A stretch of 64,000 bases of DNA from Manduca sexta (Eukaryota > Arthropoda > Insecta > Lepidoptera > Sphingidae), in contig NC_051118.1 in the NCBI RefSeq assembly GCF_014839805.1, positions 9,478,391 through 9,542,390 of the forward strand, in the 5' to 3' direction. Position 1 is the stretch's first letter, and every line of letters begins with the position of its first letter. Shown piece by piece: positions 21,526 to 33,277 of this stretch. Position numbers and translations under genes: made by a program. The notes beneath the pieces are model-generated. The model searched no databases, was not told where the DNA came from, and saw nothing but the letters and a program-made list of their open reading frames with translations.

Positions 21526-21731
21526 ATTAATTAAATACAAAAATGATGAACCCAAACTAGATTGACATTCGCGGATGACATATCAATGCGAGGTGAGATC
21601 CAGCTCAAATTAAAATCTGGGTCAAGTCTAAAAGCATTATCTTAAACGGATTGGTTGCACTCGGCGGGGTTCGAAACGTGCACACGAGCGGGTCACAAGC
21701 TCACAGCGTTTATTTTAAAAAATAAAACTAG

Positions 21732-21925
21732 CAGTGGCGGCTTTACTCGATGCCAGGCCCTGAGCGAAAGTAAAAAAAAACGATGCGAGGCCCCGAGTGG
21801 AGCATAAAAAAAATCTCTGGTTTTAACAATTTCGTAGACAAGATCTTCAAATGCACTGCGCGAGGCCCCTGAATCGCGAGGCCCCAGGCCGTTGTCCGGT
21901 TCGCCTCCTTTTAAGACCGCCTCTG
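21732..21925. mobile_element. hAT-like MITE, 194 bp
   Basis: Ends CAGTGGCGGCTTTA and, inverted, CAGAGGCGGTCTTAA fit the hAT CAGNGGCG terminus. Flanks AAAACTAG and ATAACTAG are an 8-bp duplication with one mismatch. The interior is rich in AGGCCC(C) motifs. Confidence 0.7.
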
Positions 21926-21933
21926 ATAACTAG

Positions 21934-23982
21934 TTGTTGCTCACGGCAAACGGCACGTTTGAATAAAAGAGTTTATCAGAGATTAAAAGTAGCATATGAC
22001 CTTCCGCATGAGTCAAGCTTAATTTTATTAAAATTTATATAAATCGAGTCTATAGTTTTGCCGCGAAACCATAACACAGTTTGTTATGGTATAAGTAATG
22101 ATTATAATTTGTTCTTTTAATTCATTTTACTATAGATATTTTACTGCATCGGTAGAATGGACGGAATAGGATGTAAATGGATAAAAAATAAATTAAATCA
22201 AATTTATCGTCAGGTTTATGGCGTTTACGTTTCCTCCATAGACGCTACCTTTGTAGTTGAAAACACTGTAGTACGAAATTAAAAAATGTAGATATTGCTG
22301 AAGTAATTATCATTTTCATAGTAGTGTAGTGTTATATGACAACAAGCTGACAGTCTGCGCGGTGCCTAAAGCGAATTACTCTCTCATCGTTCAAAAAACA
22401 ATTTGGTTATTACACGCGTGTAAACGCAAACATCTGCGTTATTTTAAAAGCCGACGGTTTACAAACGATTAAACTTTGGCATTGTTTAGAGTTGCGAACT
22501 CAACTTTTACATTTTTGTCGTGACGTTACTTCGCAAGTCATTTGCTGACGTAATGATGTTATGTCCCGTAAATATAACAGGCTTGATAAAATTGCGATCG
22601 AAATGTATTAACAAGTTTACTCGTAAGTTTGTTTATAAACGTTGTAATGTCTAGAACTTTATTATATTTGCATTTATCATTATATCCCGTTCTAATGTCC
22701 AACAGATCCAGCTGTCCAATACATATTCCAAGAATCTTGCGGGTGAGTTTTCTTCTATAACCGTTTGCCTGCCTGTTGTCAATATTGCGGTATGCATCCA
22801 AAACAACGCTGTCTTTGCCTGCGGGTGTAGTGGAGCGTGAAAGCGCAGGGCCTAATGGAGCGCAATCCTATCGCCTGCCAAATAAAGGTAGCCGGAAAAG
22901 GAGCGCCCAATTTTTCTGCCGAATTTAAAAAAAAAATAACAAGTCTTTTTTTGCAAGGGAAGCGTAGGCTGATTTTCGGGTCCTACCGCCCAATATAGTT
23001 AACGGCCCTGATTCTAAACCAGCTTTAGTACTTAATCCCAACACAAATAATCGCCAGCGCCTCAACCCTCAGCCTGGACAGTTTACTCACAACAAAAACA
23101 AATTATATTTTTTCTCAGAAAAGAAGCGCAGATGCGAGCACCTCGCGTATTAAAAATCTCATTTAAACCGCCCGTCTGCATCCAATTGCATTACACTAAC
23201 TAGATCGCACTCACGCAGAGGTCCCCTCCCCCCTAGAGAGTTCCATTACAGCCGGCACCTTTTATAAGGATTATACGGGCACAGGCTTCAGATATCTAAA
23301 GCTGTTATTATTAGTTTTGTTAAGTTATTAGTTACCTTAGGGGGATTTGGTAAGTTTACTTTTACTTTGACTTGAGGGATAGATGCAATACTTCTTGTTT
23401 ATTGTGTAAGCGAACTAAGAAGATGTTTTGTTTACGGAATAATAGGCTGAAATATTGTGTATTGAAAGTTTATTTTTGCGTTTTTATTGATGAGTGACAT
23501 TTCCGGGGGCCTGATAATCCGGGTATAGTTACCTGCGCGTGACACTTGGCGTATATTCCTGTCTATCACTACGGGGATATAAGCGTTATATATGTTTTAT
23601 ACATTACAAACAAATTTACTAAAAAAATATTTATATTAGTTTATAAATGCGCTTAAATATATTTCTCTATATTAGTTTACTTATCGAGATATCAAAAACT
23701 TCAATAAAAATAGATCCTCGTTGCCAAAATTAGAACGTATTGGTAGTTTAATTCCATAACGTTGTGGCTGGCAGAGGGCCAGAGGTCAGATTGGCCACCT
23801 ATCGACTCCGGTGGCTTTCATTAATCTGTGTCAGACGAGCTAATTGCGAGACTTCTTGGTTTCACCGATGGCCAGTATTCTCTCTGATATGAGTTTTGCA
23901 GATGAGCTGAGGGCGAATTCACATACAGGGTCATTTTGACATTGCGTTACTAAACTCACCGGAGTGGCCCATAGATGTATTT
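21934..23982. other. Intron sequence, nothing recognised
   Basis: A GC-richer block at 22800-22990 (GTAGTGGAGCGTGAAAGCGC ... AGGGCC) may be an old repeat, but I see no second copy. Confidence 0.4.
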
Positions 23983-24172
23983 AAACATTGTAGCCAGTGT
24001 AACTACTGATAATAAGACTTAACCTCTCATGTCTCAGGATGGAATACCAAACAATATTTTGTAATTCAAGGTGTTGGATGGTGTTTCAAGTGTTTATGAT
24101 CGTATCGCTTACCATTAGACGAACGGCAAGCTCGTTTCGTCATTCAAAGCAATAAAAAAACGATAGTATAAC
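23983..24172 (+). mobile_element. Family H 3' end with A-rich tail
   Basis: GTAGCCAGTGTAACTACTG, CATGTCTCAGGATGG, ATACCAAACAATATTTTGTA, ACGAACGGCAAGCTCG, then CATTCAAAGCAATAAAAAAA. The 5'-truncated form with A-rich tail is typical of a non-LTR insertion. Confidence 0.7.
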
Positions 24173-24334
24173 AAAAAAATACTATCGTTAGGATACTTGG
24201 TGAGCCCTCTGGTTTCCTCTTCCTTGTAACGAAGCAAAGGGGAGCGTGGTCCTTTCCATTTTAGGCAGTAGGCGTATCAGGAAATTACTTTGGGAACCCT
24301 TATTCTAGGCTATCGTTACATTTAAAATGAAACT

Positions 24335-24462
24335 ATTTTTTCGGATGTTCACATCATTTCATTTTTCGGTCATAGAGGGAGTCGTGAAGGTTGCAAAGTC
24401 TTCGAAACGTCGGGAGAAAACTATAATATTAAAACCGTGATAAAATCCGAAAACTAGTTATT
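24335..24462 (-). repeat. Family G fragment
   Basis: CGAAACGTCGGGAGAAAACT, TAATATTAAAACCGTGATAA and AATCCGAAAACT are the inverse of the family-G core seen at 44805. Confidence 0.55.
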
Positions 24463-24490
24463 TTAATGTTGAACATTCGCGTTGATAAGC

Positions 24491-24807
24491 GGCGATAGCC
24501 TAGTTGGTTGTGGAACGGACTGCCGAGGCGAATGTATGCAGGTTCAAATCCCAAGGGCCAACACCTCTGACATTTCTAAAAAAAAGATATGTGTGTATTC
24601 TTTGTGAATTATCGCTTGCTTTAATGGTGAAGGAAAACATCGTGAGGAAACCTGCATACCTGAGAAATTCTCTATAGGAATTTTCGAGGGTGTGTGAAGT
24701 CTACTAATCCGCACTAGGCCAGCGTGGTGGAAGGCCTGATCCCTCTCAGTAGTAGAGGAGGCCCGTGCCCAACAGTGGGTCAGTATACAATACAGGGCTG
24801 ATGTTAT
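24491..24807 (+). mobile_element. SINE-C full-length copy
   Basis: Head GGCGATAGCCTAGTTGGTTG, B box GGTTCAAATCCC, body CATCGTGAGGAAACCTGCAT and CACTAGGCCAGCGTGGTGGA, tail AATACAGGGCTGATGTTA. Confidence 0.88.
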
Positions 24808-24817
24808 TATATATTAT

Positions 24818-25748
24818 ATTCGCGTAGACATAAAAAATCACTATGGTTACATTATGAGCCTTCATTTTAATAGTACATTATCAGTTACAGCGTCGGTCTC
24901 AAGATGTACGCGCTCTAACTTTGTGATGGAACGGAACTTTGAATTGATAGCTCATTTCGAGAAGTTTCCGTGACCCGCGACACACTTTCAAGAACTTACT
25001 GCTTGTTTTGAAATATTTTGATAGGAATTTTATTATTATTTTCATATAAAACAAACTACAAAATATACTCTTTGTTTGTTACAATTAGGTTTTGTATAAT
25101 AGTCCACATGTTGTTTTATGTATCTATTTTACATATCAATGTCTTTTTATAGCAATTTATTCTGTTGGTACATACATATACACAGTAGTGACTTGATTAT
25201 AATGTAATAATATATGAATTAATTGATGAATGAAGGATCAAAGAATAAGCCAGTGAATGTAACTTAAGCCTATTTATATTTGATGCTTGACATTTTGTTG
25301 TACATGTGTATTTTAAAGAATATTCGTTGTTAGATAATTCATTAGACAATCATTACTTTATTTATACTTCTTTATTTTTTTTTTATTAATCTTTCGATAA
25401 ATATCGATTAAAAATTTTCCTTTGTTGTTAAGATTTGCAGTCTTTAGCTCACAAAAACATACACTAGACTAATTAAAAAGAGGTGAATTAAATTTGCAGC
25501 GCGGCGAAAACACAGCGCTGTAATTAGGCGCACTTACCGCTGCTCTGTTAGAGATGTTTATAGTGTACATTTTGTGCAGCGGGACAATGCTTTCATTAGT
25601 GTTACCTAAAACCTTAAATAGAAAGTAGAAATAACTATTGTTGGTCTTGTAGTGGTGTAGTTTTACTCGATAAAAAGTCGACAGGGGCAAGTGACCATTA
25701 TTTCTTCCTCCAAGCAGTGTACATGCAATGTTGTGTTCTGGTTTCAAG
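24818..25748. other. AT-rich intron, nothing recognised
   Basis: No repeat or coding signal seen. Confidence 0.45.
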
Positions 25749-25998
25749 GGCTTTTTGTATACGGTAAGGCAAAGTCGCCCCTCTCCTGATGGTAAGTGGA
25801 GTGGAGTCCAATAGAATGTCGACTGACGAGAGATGATTACCCTCGGCAGTCGATACTATTATGCCGGCCTGTTGGAACCGGATATACACAGGCTGATTCC
25901 GGCCCGCGAAACTTACGTAGGACAATATGGCGGCCTTTAACACCTTGCGTACGGTGGTTATCTGGGCGGATATAAAATATATCCTACAACCAACAAGC
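25749..25998 (+). repeat. Family B full-length copy (~250 bp)
   Basis: Near-complete: GGTAAGGCAAAGTCGCCCC, CTGATGGTAAGTGGAGTGGA, CGACTGACGAGAGATGATTA, ATTATGCCGGCCTGTTGGAA, AATATGGCGGCC, and the end GCGGATATAAAATATATCCT. No TIR, no coding capacity, no Pol III boxes recognised. Confidence 0.8.
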
Positions 25999-26658
25999 AA
26001 TATCTCATCCAGAAATACATCTTAAAACATTTGTATCCTGACCCTATGCTTATGCTCGTACGTTTATGTATATATCTGAATGTTGTTCCATTTCTGAAAT
26101 TTCACTGTAGCTTCACAATTTATTTCCTACCCTATGGACATTGACATAAAGACGAAGTGTCCCATACGTCGTATTTGGACATTATCAATACGTTGAAATG
26201 ACGAGGGTTCTGTCCAGAGTTCATTGTGGACATACTGTCTGCACATAACTGATAAAGGATTGTATTTTTAGACAGTCTCAGTCCTGTATTAACGCGATAT
26301 GACTCCCGCGAGGTCTTAGATACGATCCCGGGTCAGGCGTGTATATATATGTATATTTAATTGAATGACAAGATGAGCAATTCTCGTTCAGTTGTATATA
26401 AAAATACATTTGTCAGTTTTTTCGCTTGTACCCATCCTTCAGGGTTTCTTGGCCACCCCCCACATTCAAACACAACACACCCCCCAGCGACTCATATTAC
26501 ACAAAACACTGGTAGAACACGGAAATAAAAAACCCCTTTAAGGTTACGTGATGATTATTTATCTCATGACGTAATAGTTTAATGTTTCGCGGTCTGTTGA
26601 CGAACGTCTGTTGTTGGCTTTTCATTATCACCGCATTAAATATGTAATGTGTTTATAA
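25999..26658. other. Intron sequence, nothing recognised
   Basis: Contains a C-rich run (CCACCCCCCACATT) near 26452. Confidence 0.4.
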
Positions 26659-26706
26659 TTCGACGAGCCTGTTGGTAAGCGATACGTAAACAGTAACATA
26701 CAGTAA
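26659..26706 (-). mobile_element. Short family H fragment
   Basis: CGACGAGCCTGTTGGTAAGC followed by GATACGTAAACAGTAAC, matching the tail part of family H inverted. Confidence 0.4.
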
Positions 26707-26894
26707 TGTGTACAAACTTGTTCAAAATATACAGCCAGCAACAAAAACAACTCTATATACATAACTTCAATTCATTGAAGAAGAAAAATTGGCAAGCCTA
26801 CAAAAGTACGGTAGATTTAAAAATCGTTTTTTTTGCTGACTAGATCTTGTGTTACTAGGACCAATTAAACTTTTCTTTATTGAAAAAAGGTTCT

Positions 26895-27150
26895 TGTACA
26901 CTCCTCACTGCTGGGAACGGGCCTTCTCTACTACTGAGAGTGTTAAGCCTTAGTCCACCACGCTGGTCTAGTGCGGGTTACCAGACTTTAAATCCTCAAC
27001 GTTCTTATGGAGAATAATCAGGTATGTAGGTTCTTTCACGATGTGTTCTATCACCGTTAAAGCGAACTATAATTGCTAAACAATATGGGTAACATCGACG
27101 TGAAAGGTGCGTCTTGGACTTGAATTTGCGAACAATCGTCTCGCCATCCC
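26895..27150 (-). mobile_element. SINE-C, diverged copy
   Basis: CACTGCTGGGAACGGGCC, TAAGCCTTAGTCCACCACGC, TCACCGTTAAAGCGAACTAT are present. The head region is badly diverged. Confidence 0.65.
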
Positions 27151-27179
27151 CTCCAAGACAATCCTTGTGCGCTCGTTGG

Positions 27180-27475
27180 TTATACCGAATACACGCCCAT
27201 GCATGGGGAGACATTTGTCACGGCTCTAGGCACACAGTTCAGTGTGTATACCTCATGGTTGTAACTACACATTGACCCCTATGAGGGCTCGCGAACATTT
27301 CCTGGCCTTCTCCCTTCCTCCCATCCGAGGGTTCTGTTTCCTTCTTCCACACTTCCTTTCACAGATATCCTTTCCAAACTTTCTTCTAAAGCCCTAAAAT
27401 CGCTAAGTCGGGAGATTCTAGTATTCCATTCGCAGGTTACCTCCCGTGTTAACTGCGGGGTCCGATAAAAAAGAA
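27180..27475. repeat. Family D copy without the MITE
   Basis: Inverse of 20755..21525 minus the MITE. The site corresponding to the MITE insertion reads GAGGGTTCTGTTTCC...CCACACTTCC with no insertion. Confidence 0.65.
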
Positions 27476-27949
27476 ATTCGTCTCGGCTGTCCACTCCTTT
27501 CCTAGCCAGGTTATCGTGTTCTGTAAACGGGTTTAGTAGCTTCAATCTACCCGCGCATGCGAAGTACTTACTTTTTGTCATAACATTAGTACAAAGTAAT
27601 ATCAAGGATATCCCCAAGGTTCTTCTTTGTCGGTATCACTCTTGACAAAGCAGTCGTGGTCATCATTTCAGGTGTTTGTGGCAAGCTACACAACACGCCG
27701 CCACTCCCTCTGATGGCAGCCTTCCTCGTCCATTCTTGTAGTGATGATGAGCCATTTACTGCCTGTTCGGTAGTTCCTTACAAAAATGTAACCGGAGTTA
27801 ATTGTCTGAGCAATAACTTCAAAATTGTAACAGTTAGGCATTTTAAATGTTGTACATGTAATATTTTTATATACGTCATAACTTCACTTGCTCCGTAGCT
27901 CTCTCAGCGCTTACGTCGAATTGTCAAAGTTAAAACGGATTAAATAATA
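27476..27949. other. Intron sequence, possible old repeat
   Basis: The 27620-27740 stretch (GACAAAGCAGTCGTGGTCAT, CGCCGCCACTCCCTCTGATG) has the look of a decayed repeat, but no second copy is in the window. Confidence 0.35.
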
Positions 27950-28078
27950 ACAGCCCTGTATTATATACTGTCCCACTGTTGGGCACGGGCCTCCTCTAGT
28001 ACTGAGAGGGTTTAGGCCTCAGTCCACCACGCTGGCCTAGTGCTGGTTGGTAGACTTCACACACCCTCGAAAATTCCT
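27950..28078 (-). mobile_element. SINE-C 3' half
   Basis: ACAGCCCTGTATTATATACT through GGTAGACTTCACACACCCTC; head absent. Confidence 0.7.
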
Positions 28079-28519
28079 AAAAAGGGATTATTTTAGAACT
28101 ATTTTTATACTAGTTGTCGAAATACGTCATTTTATTGCATCTACTACAGTGTGTCCCCTAGGAGACTCTGCCACTTTTATCTGTTCAGTCCACCTCATAT
28201 CTCCAAGTTTACCGTCCAATTATTTAGGAGTCTTTCGCTTGAGTTAACCTCTAGTTGGGTTACTTGCCCGGCAGGCCTATAGTCCAATTTAACAGTTCAA
28301 TGAATGAGAATGCAATTGATTTCGTATTTTTTTAGCAATAAAATCTGCCATCGATATTGTTTTCGATGAAAAGAGGCTGTTTTATGGCAGGAAAATGAAA
28401 GAGTTGATGTTGTGTAGTTCAAATTAATGTTAATTTACGAGAAAGATAAATTAGCATGGTTTTTAGAAATACCCGGTAGACTTATCGCTGGCCGCAGGTT
28501 GAAAAGCCAAGAGCTCAAC

Positions 28520-28612
28520 TCTGACTTCTAAAATTATAGAAGTATTCTTTGTAAAGTATCGCTTGCTTTCACGGCGAAAGAAAACATTGTGAGATAACCT
28601 GAATACCTTAGA
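28520..28612 (+). mobile_element. SINE-C internal fragment
   Basis: CTCTGACTTCT, GTATTCTTTGTAAAGTATCG, CGCTTGCTTTCACGGCGAAA and TGTGAGATAACCTGAATACC; no head or tail. Confidence 0.5.
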
Positions 28613-28747
28613 ACGACGGGTCCTATATATACTAGTGCATGTGAAAAAACACAACACAACAGGAGAGCGATTTAAACATTCGAAACCTTGTGAGTTTGTC
28701 ATAGTTTAACCGAAACATTTGAAATTTTGATATACCTCAGTATTTTA

Positions 28748-28965
28748 ACTGATCTGAGGTCAAGGATCGAATTCGGGGGCTGGCTTAATGATATTGGGTC
28801 TTCTACTCAGTATTAGTCTACCGTCTACCTACAGTCTACTCCCTTGCCCGATATGGCGACCAGGCTCGCCCCTATCACAACCGCGAAACACCTCTGCCTA
28901 CGTACCTGGCGAGAGGTAGGTGTCCATCCACCTCTGCTTACCCTTTGAGGATAAAGCCGTGATAT
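28748..28965 (+). mobile_element. SINE-A copy
   Basis: B-box-like GGATCGAATTC, body with GCCCGATATGGCGACCAGG and GCTCGCCCCTATCACA, tail CTTACCCTTTGAGGATAAAG and GTGATATGTGT. Confidence 0.65.
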
Positions 28966-29152
28966 GTGTACCTAGAACTGACACTGTACTACTTTCTCTA
29001 ACCCGAGCAATAAAGACAGAAATAAAAACACATAACCTGTATAACCATTATTGCTCAAGCCACGACACGTCTACTCTGAAATATAAATTCCACTAGTATA
29101 TTTATGTTTGGCAACACGCTAGCACGATACTCTACGTTATACGTTGGGTATA

Positions 29153-29815
29153 AACACACTGGTGGTAGGATACTTGAATTGGACAGTGACAGTACGAGGT
29201 GTAAAACTCGCCATAGTGGCTCACGTAACTGTGTCGCGTTTTGGGATCAGCCTGTATATCGGGCTTCGAACAGGCTGGCATGATTGTGTCGAGTTTGTGT
29301 TTCTTTTAATAATGATAAAGCAATTTTATTGCTTTGAATGACGAGACGAGCTTGCCGTTTGCCTGATGGTAAGCGATACGACCGCCTATACACAGTAGAA
29401 ACATCATCCAACACCTTGAATTACAAATTATTGTTTGGTATGCCACTGCGCTCGCTATCCTGAGATGTTAAGTCTTATTATTTCTAGTAGTTACACTAGC
29501 TACAATGTTAGGCCATTGACAATATTGTATGGATCTGGCTGTTGCTTAACAGCATAGGCCCCTCCAGAGTCTTCCACAGGACTCGATCTCGTGGCAGTCT
29601 CATCCATCTAATACCCCCTGCTTTGTTATATCATCAGACCATCTTTGTATCGTTCTGTCCCTTTTAAATTTTCCCTGGGATACCATTCCATGACATTCAT
29701 AGCCCATTTACTCTTCTTACATCTTATGTGCCCATTCAGTTCCTGACGAGGGATAATCTCTTGTAAATCGCTATTCGAACCCTTTTCCACTTACCATCAG
29801 GTGCAGTGAACTTTA
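29153..29815 (-). repeat. Family B copy split by a LINE fragment
   Basis: The distal half (GGTGGTAGGATACTTG ... CATGATTGTGTCGAG) is at 29153-29297. The proximal half (CTGACGAGGGATAATCTC ... CTTACCATCAGGTGCAGTG) resumes at about 29740-29815. The material between is LINE-derived. Confidence 0.65.
29305..29738 (-). pseudogene. 5'-truncated RTE-like non-LTR retrotransposon (reverse transcriptase C-terminus and 3' UTR)
   Basis: On the minus strand the upper part (29738 to about 29515) reads, with frameshifts and stops, as the C-terminal tail typical of RTE-type reverse transcriptases: R-W-S-D-D-I-T-K, then W-M-R-L-P-R-D-R-V-L-W-K-T-L-E. It continues into the family-H 3' UTR and ends at AAAGCAATAAAA near 29325. 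Dead: several frames are needed and the enzyme core is missing. It is the only copy in the window that links family-H 3' ends to an RT-like coding tail. RTE assignment rests on this short motif only. Confidence 0.6.
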
Positions 29816-30085
29816 TAATAATATTATACATTCGTGCTAAGCTCAAAAGCGGTATCTCAAAAACAAATGAAAATCTTGATTATTATGTCGTCAGATAGTT
29901 TAAAGAAATAGCCATCAAATTAACATACTTAAATAACGGTATCTTGTTTAGATCTTAAAAAAAACGTAAAAGAGTTTCTCTATCTCAGTTTTACATACAA
30001 AACTATAAAACTATATTTACAAAACTTCGATTATCTCGAAATAAGATTTCCCTGACATATCGCTTTTGCGCTTAGCACGGCAGTA
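29816..30085. other. AT-rich intron, nothing recognised
   Basis: No signal seen. Confidence 0.4.
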
Positions 30086-30145
30086 TAAGCCCTGTATTAT
30101 TATATACTGTCCCACTGCTAGGCACGGGCCTCCTCTACTACAAGT
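30086..30145 (-). mobile_element. SINE-C 3' fragment
   Basis: AAGCCCTGTATTATTATATA and GGCACGGGCCTCCTCTACTA only. Confidence 0.6.
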
Positions 30146-31290
30146 GAATTTTGCCATATAAAAACTATTTCAAACATAATACGTCTAGAAAATTTATTGT
30201 AGGTTTTTCTTATGAGTAATTCAGTTGGCAACACACATGTCTTGGATTTATAAATATACTTTTCGTGGTGATAAATTATACTGTGTTTGTGACGTCATTA
30301 TTTATGGGTTTGGGAGACAGTTCTTTATATCCTGGAGAAATAATATGAGGCCAGCTTTATATGAGAAAAAAAACTCGCCATGTTGTGATAAAATATCGAA
30401 CATATTCCTCGTAATGAAAACGTTGATTTAAAGCGAAAAAGTTAAAGCGGCGCTATCAATCTAGGTTTTTTATATTCCCGGTCGAGGTAAACTGCTGAAG
30501 GGCAAGATTGCTTGATGATAAGTAACACTGGAACTTGAAATTACTGAGTATTGCGTGGTTCTGAATTTATTTGTCTGTTTGAGACCTAAAGTATAAAAAT
30601 AAAATAATTTATTAGCCACATATGCAAACATAGTTCCACTTATAACAGGTCAAGAAACGTGATAATAATTATAATTGAAAGCTACTTATATAACCACGAA
30701 TATTTACAACAATAAGCAAAATGTCTCAAAATACCTTTTTCCCTTGAAAAAGGTGGTATTGTTACCACTGCTAGTATAGTACCAGCGAGCATTGGACAGA
30801 GTCCCTAATCCAATGTATACTGCACCGGCATATCAATCAAAACCTGGCCTTCTTCGGTGCATATGGGATGGTGTATCTGGTTGCACTAAGATAGCTACTC
30901 GGGGACGTTCCTGCAAGTCTCATAATGCCTAGAAATTACACTGGCTATACTGTCCCTTTCGAATATGAAATGGGTGCAGTGGTATCTATGCCTTCATAAA
31001 ACCTACTATCTGGAAAAACCACTGTCACTCAACCTTCTTAAATGAATCCTTATTTTCTCGCTATTCGCAACACAGTTCCAATAAAGGTTATTTTGCCGTG
31101 TTTCACGTCACGTCGTAATAAGGCACGAGGACTGTATACAGAGTTTTTTTACAAAGGAATTACGCCTTTTCACAACTGAAATTCGATTAAAAAAGGCCCT
31201 TCATGCCTAACAATGCGATTGCTTGACGATTTTATTTATATACAAACATTTTAATACAAAAATGCCTACGTCATGACGACTACGCACGTT
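30146..31290. other. Intron sequence, nothing clearly recognised
   Basis: A TGACGTCA palindrome at 30290. The 30730-31010 stretch is less AT-rich with broken open frames and may be an old retroelement; no motif identified. Confidence 0.35.
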
Positions 31291-31440
31291 GTGCACGTGA
31301 GTAGTTCCGCCCCTTCGCCCACTTTCGCCCTTTTCCGCCCCCTATGACCTTAGATGAACGTCTCCGGCCTTCCACCCAGTTTCGCCGCTTTCCGCCCCTT
31401 TCGCCCCTCCGCCCCATTTCGCCCGTCCGCCCCCGCACAC
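31291..31440. repeat. C-rich degenerate minisatellite
   Basis: Irregular repeats of CGCCC separated by TTT/TTC (GTTCCGCCCCTTCGCCC, TTTCGCCCCTCCGCCCC). On the minus strand this is a run of GGGCG motifs. An open frame across it is compositional, not a gene. Confidence 0.7.
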
Positions 31441-31562
31441 AAAGGAATACAAAGGATTTGTTGTACACGTTACTAACTTTACGAGTCGTGTAAAGATGCT
31501 CGGGAAAATTTCTTGTGACGCGGGAAGGTTACTTGTAAGGAATATTGATAAAAATCTATTTT

Positions 31563-31690
31563 TAACCGACTTTAAAAAATGGAGGAGGCACCGACTCCAA
31601 AATTGGTATCCAGTATATACCTGTTAGGTGAAATTATTTTTTGGTTTTGAGTGGTTTTTGAAGGCGGTTTAGGTTTTTGTTACAATTATT
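31563..31690 (+). repeat. Dispersed repeat family M
   Basis: TTAACCGACTTTAAAAAATG and GGAGGAGGCACCGACTCC resemble the ACCGACTTCAAAAAAGGAGG repeat common in Lepidoptera. Single copy here. Confidence 0.45.
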
Positions 31691-32637
31691 TTTATATATT
31701 TGTGATTTTAATAGATTGGATATAGAATTATTCCATATTCTAAAATCAAATGCAGAAACATGATAGATTCTATTATTTATGGGCTTAATATAAAATTTTC
31801 AATATCTTTCCATCAATATTTGAACATGAATGCGTCGGTATAAATAAAATGAAATTAATTTTCTTTGTGTGCGTTCCTGCTTTGAAATTAAAAACTCTTT
31901 TATGGGTCAGATAAATTAATTCCGTGAAGGTAAATTCGAAACAGCTGTATAGGATTATGCAAAAATGAACCAGCGGAAAACTTTTTGGAATAAAATTCCT
32001 GAGGACATTAAGTCGAAGGTCGAATACTTCAAAATGTATTTTACGGGCATTAGCCCGCGAGTCCACAAACGTATTATTTTTCGGGAATGAAGATAACCTA
32101 TAATAAAATAATAATTATAAATGCACATGTTATTTAATGCATAGTTTTTTTAAAGAATTTGAAAATTTCTTCTAGCGGTTTTAAACATTACCTCGCACAA
32201 AGAAACTCATAAATATTGTATAAATATTTTCTAGACCATTTATAAAATGACAAGTACAACCGCTTTTCCGCTACGTTACGCTTTGAAGGTAAACGGTACG
32301 TTGTTATGAGTGAAGAAATTGTAGTGAGAAACACATTAAGGGAATTTGCTGGAACAATAAAGCTTAAGAAATTGAGCCTCTTAGTAATAAATGGTAATTA
32401 CAATCATATTAGACCGAGGTATTTCGTACAGGAGTGTTCGATCGGTTATCGCTATGTCTATTTTTGGCAAACACTGTTAAACTAGCTGTCTTCCTAGTTT
32501 TCATTCTTGATAAGTGCGATTCTTGAAAAGAGTCTGCGTTGGCCAGGGCACCTCACAGGATGTAAACCCATATACACCGACAAACTACCATGGAAGATCG
32601 CATACGCTTAGCCGTAGATAGGTCGCCCTAAACTTTT
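31691..32637. other. AT-rich intron, nothing recognised
   Basis: A short open frame ending G-R-S-type near 32590 is too weak to call. Confidence 0.4.
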
Positions 32638-32875
32638 CTTTTTATAGTGCCACAGGAAAGGGATACCACGGCACCTGACGTGATGCTGTCTGACGAGGGA
32701 TGTTACCCGTTGGTAGTCGACACAATTATGCCGGCTTATTGGAGCCGGATTTACATAGGCTGAACCCGTAACGCAACACTTACATGGGCCAATATGGCGG
32801 ATTTTAACACGTTGTGTACGGCGGTGGTTATCCGGGCGGATATAAAATATATCCTACCATCAACAGCACCGCGTT
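32638..32875 (+). repeat. Family B copy
   Basis: TCTGACGAGGGATGTTACCC, CACAATTATGCCGGC, CCAATATGGCGGATTTTAAC and GCGGATATAAAATATATCCT present; the 5' part is shortened. Confidence 0.75.
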
Positions 32876-33091
32876 ATAGGATAAGAATTTAAGTATTTGA
32901 TCACGTTTGATATTCAGTCTATTGACTTCAAGAGCTGAAAAAGCCTAGCTGAGGACCACGCTGACAGGCGACATGATACCTTTGATACCACAAGACGATT
33001 CTTGGCTTAAAGACTTAGCGGAGAATCGCGCAAAACAACACGATCTATATGCAGCATCATCATTATACATTCTGTCATTGATGCACTTATG

Positions 33092-33222
33092 CACACGGTA
33101 TATTCGCACTAAATTACAAAATAACAACAACGAAAATGATCATAAGATCAATAAAGTAAAATTGAGATATTTGATGAAAATATTCGTTATTCACGGACGA
33201 TTTTTGGCATTATATTAGCAGA
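33092..33222 (+). repeat. Family F copy
   Basis: TATTCGCACTAAATTACAAA, AAAATATTCGTTATTCACGG and ACGATTTTTGGCATTATATT match 525-626. Confidence 0.65.
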
Positions 33223-33277
33223 GGCAAAGACGAGAATGTGGTTTAGTTTATTAACGGAATTTCAAAACGTCCCTGTA

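Noticed and set aside
24491..24560. Possible tRNA gene (A- and B-box-like motifs)
   Set aside because: It is the head of SINE-C, followed by the SINE body and repeated many times; no proper acceptor stem was found.
31280..31468. Arg/Gly-rich 62-codon open frame
   Set aside because: Product of the C-rich minisatellite read on the minus strand.
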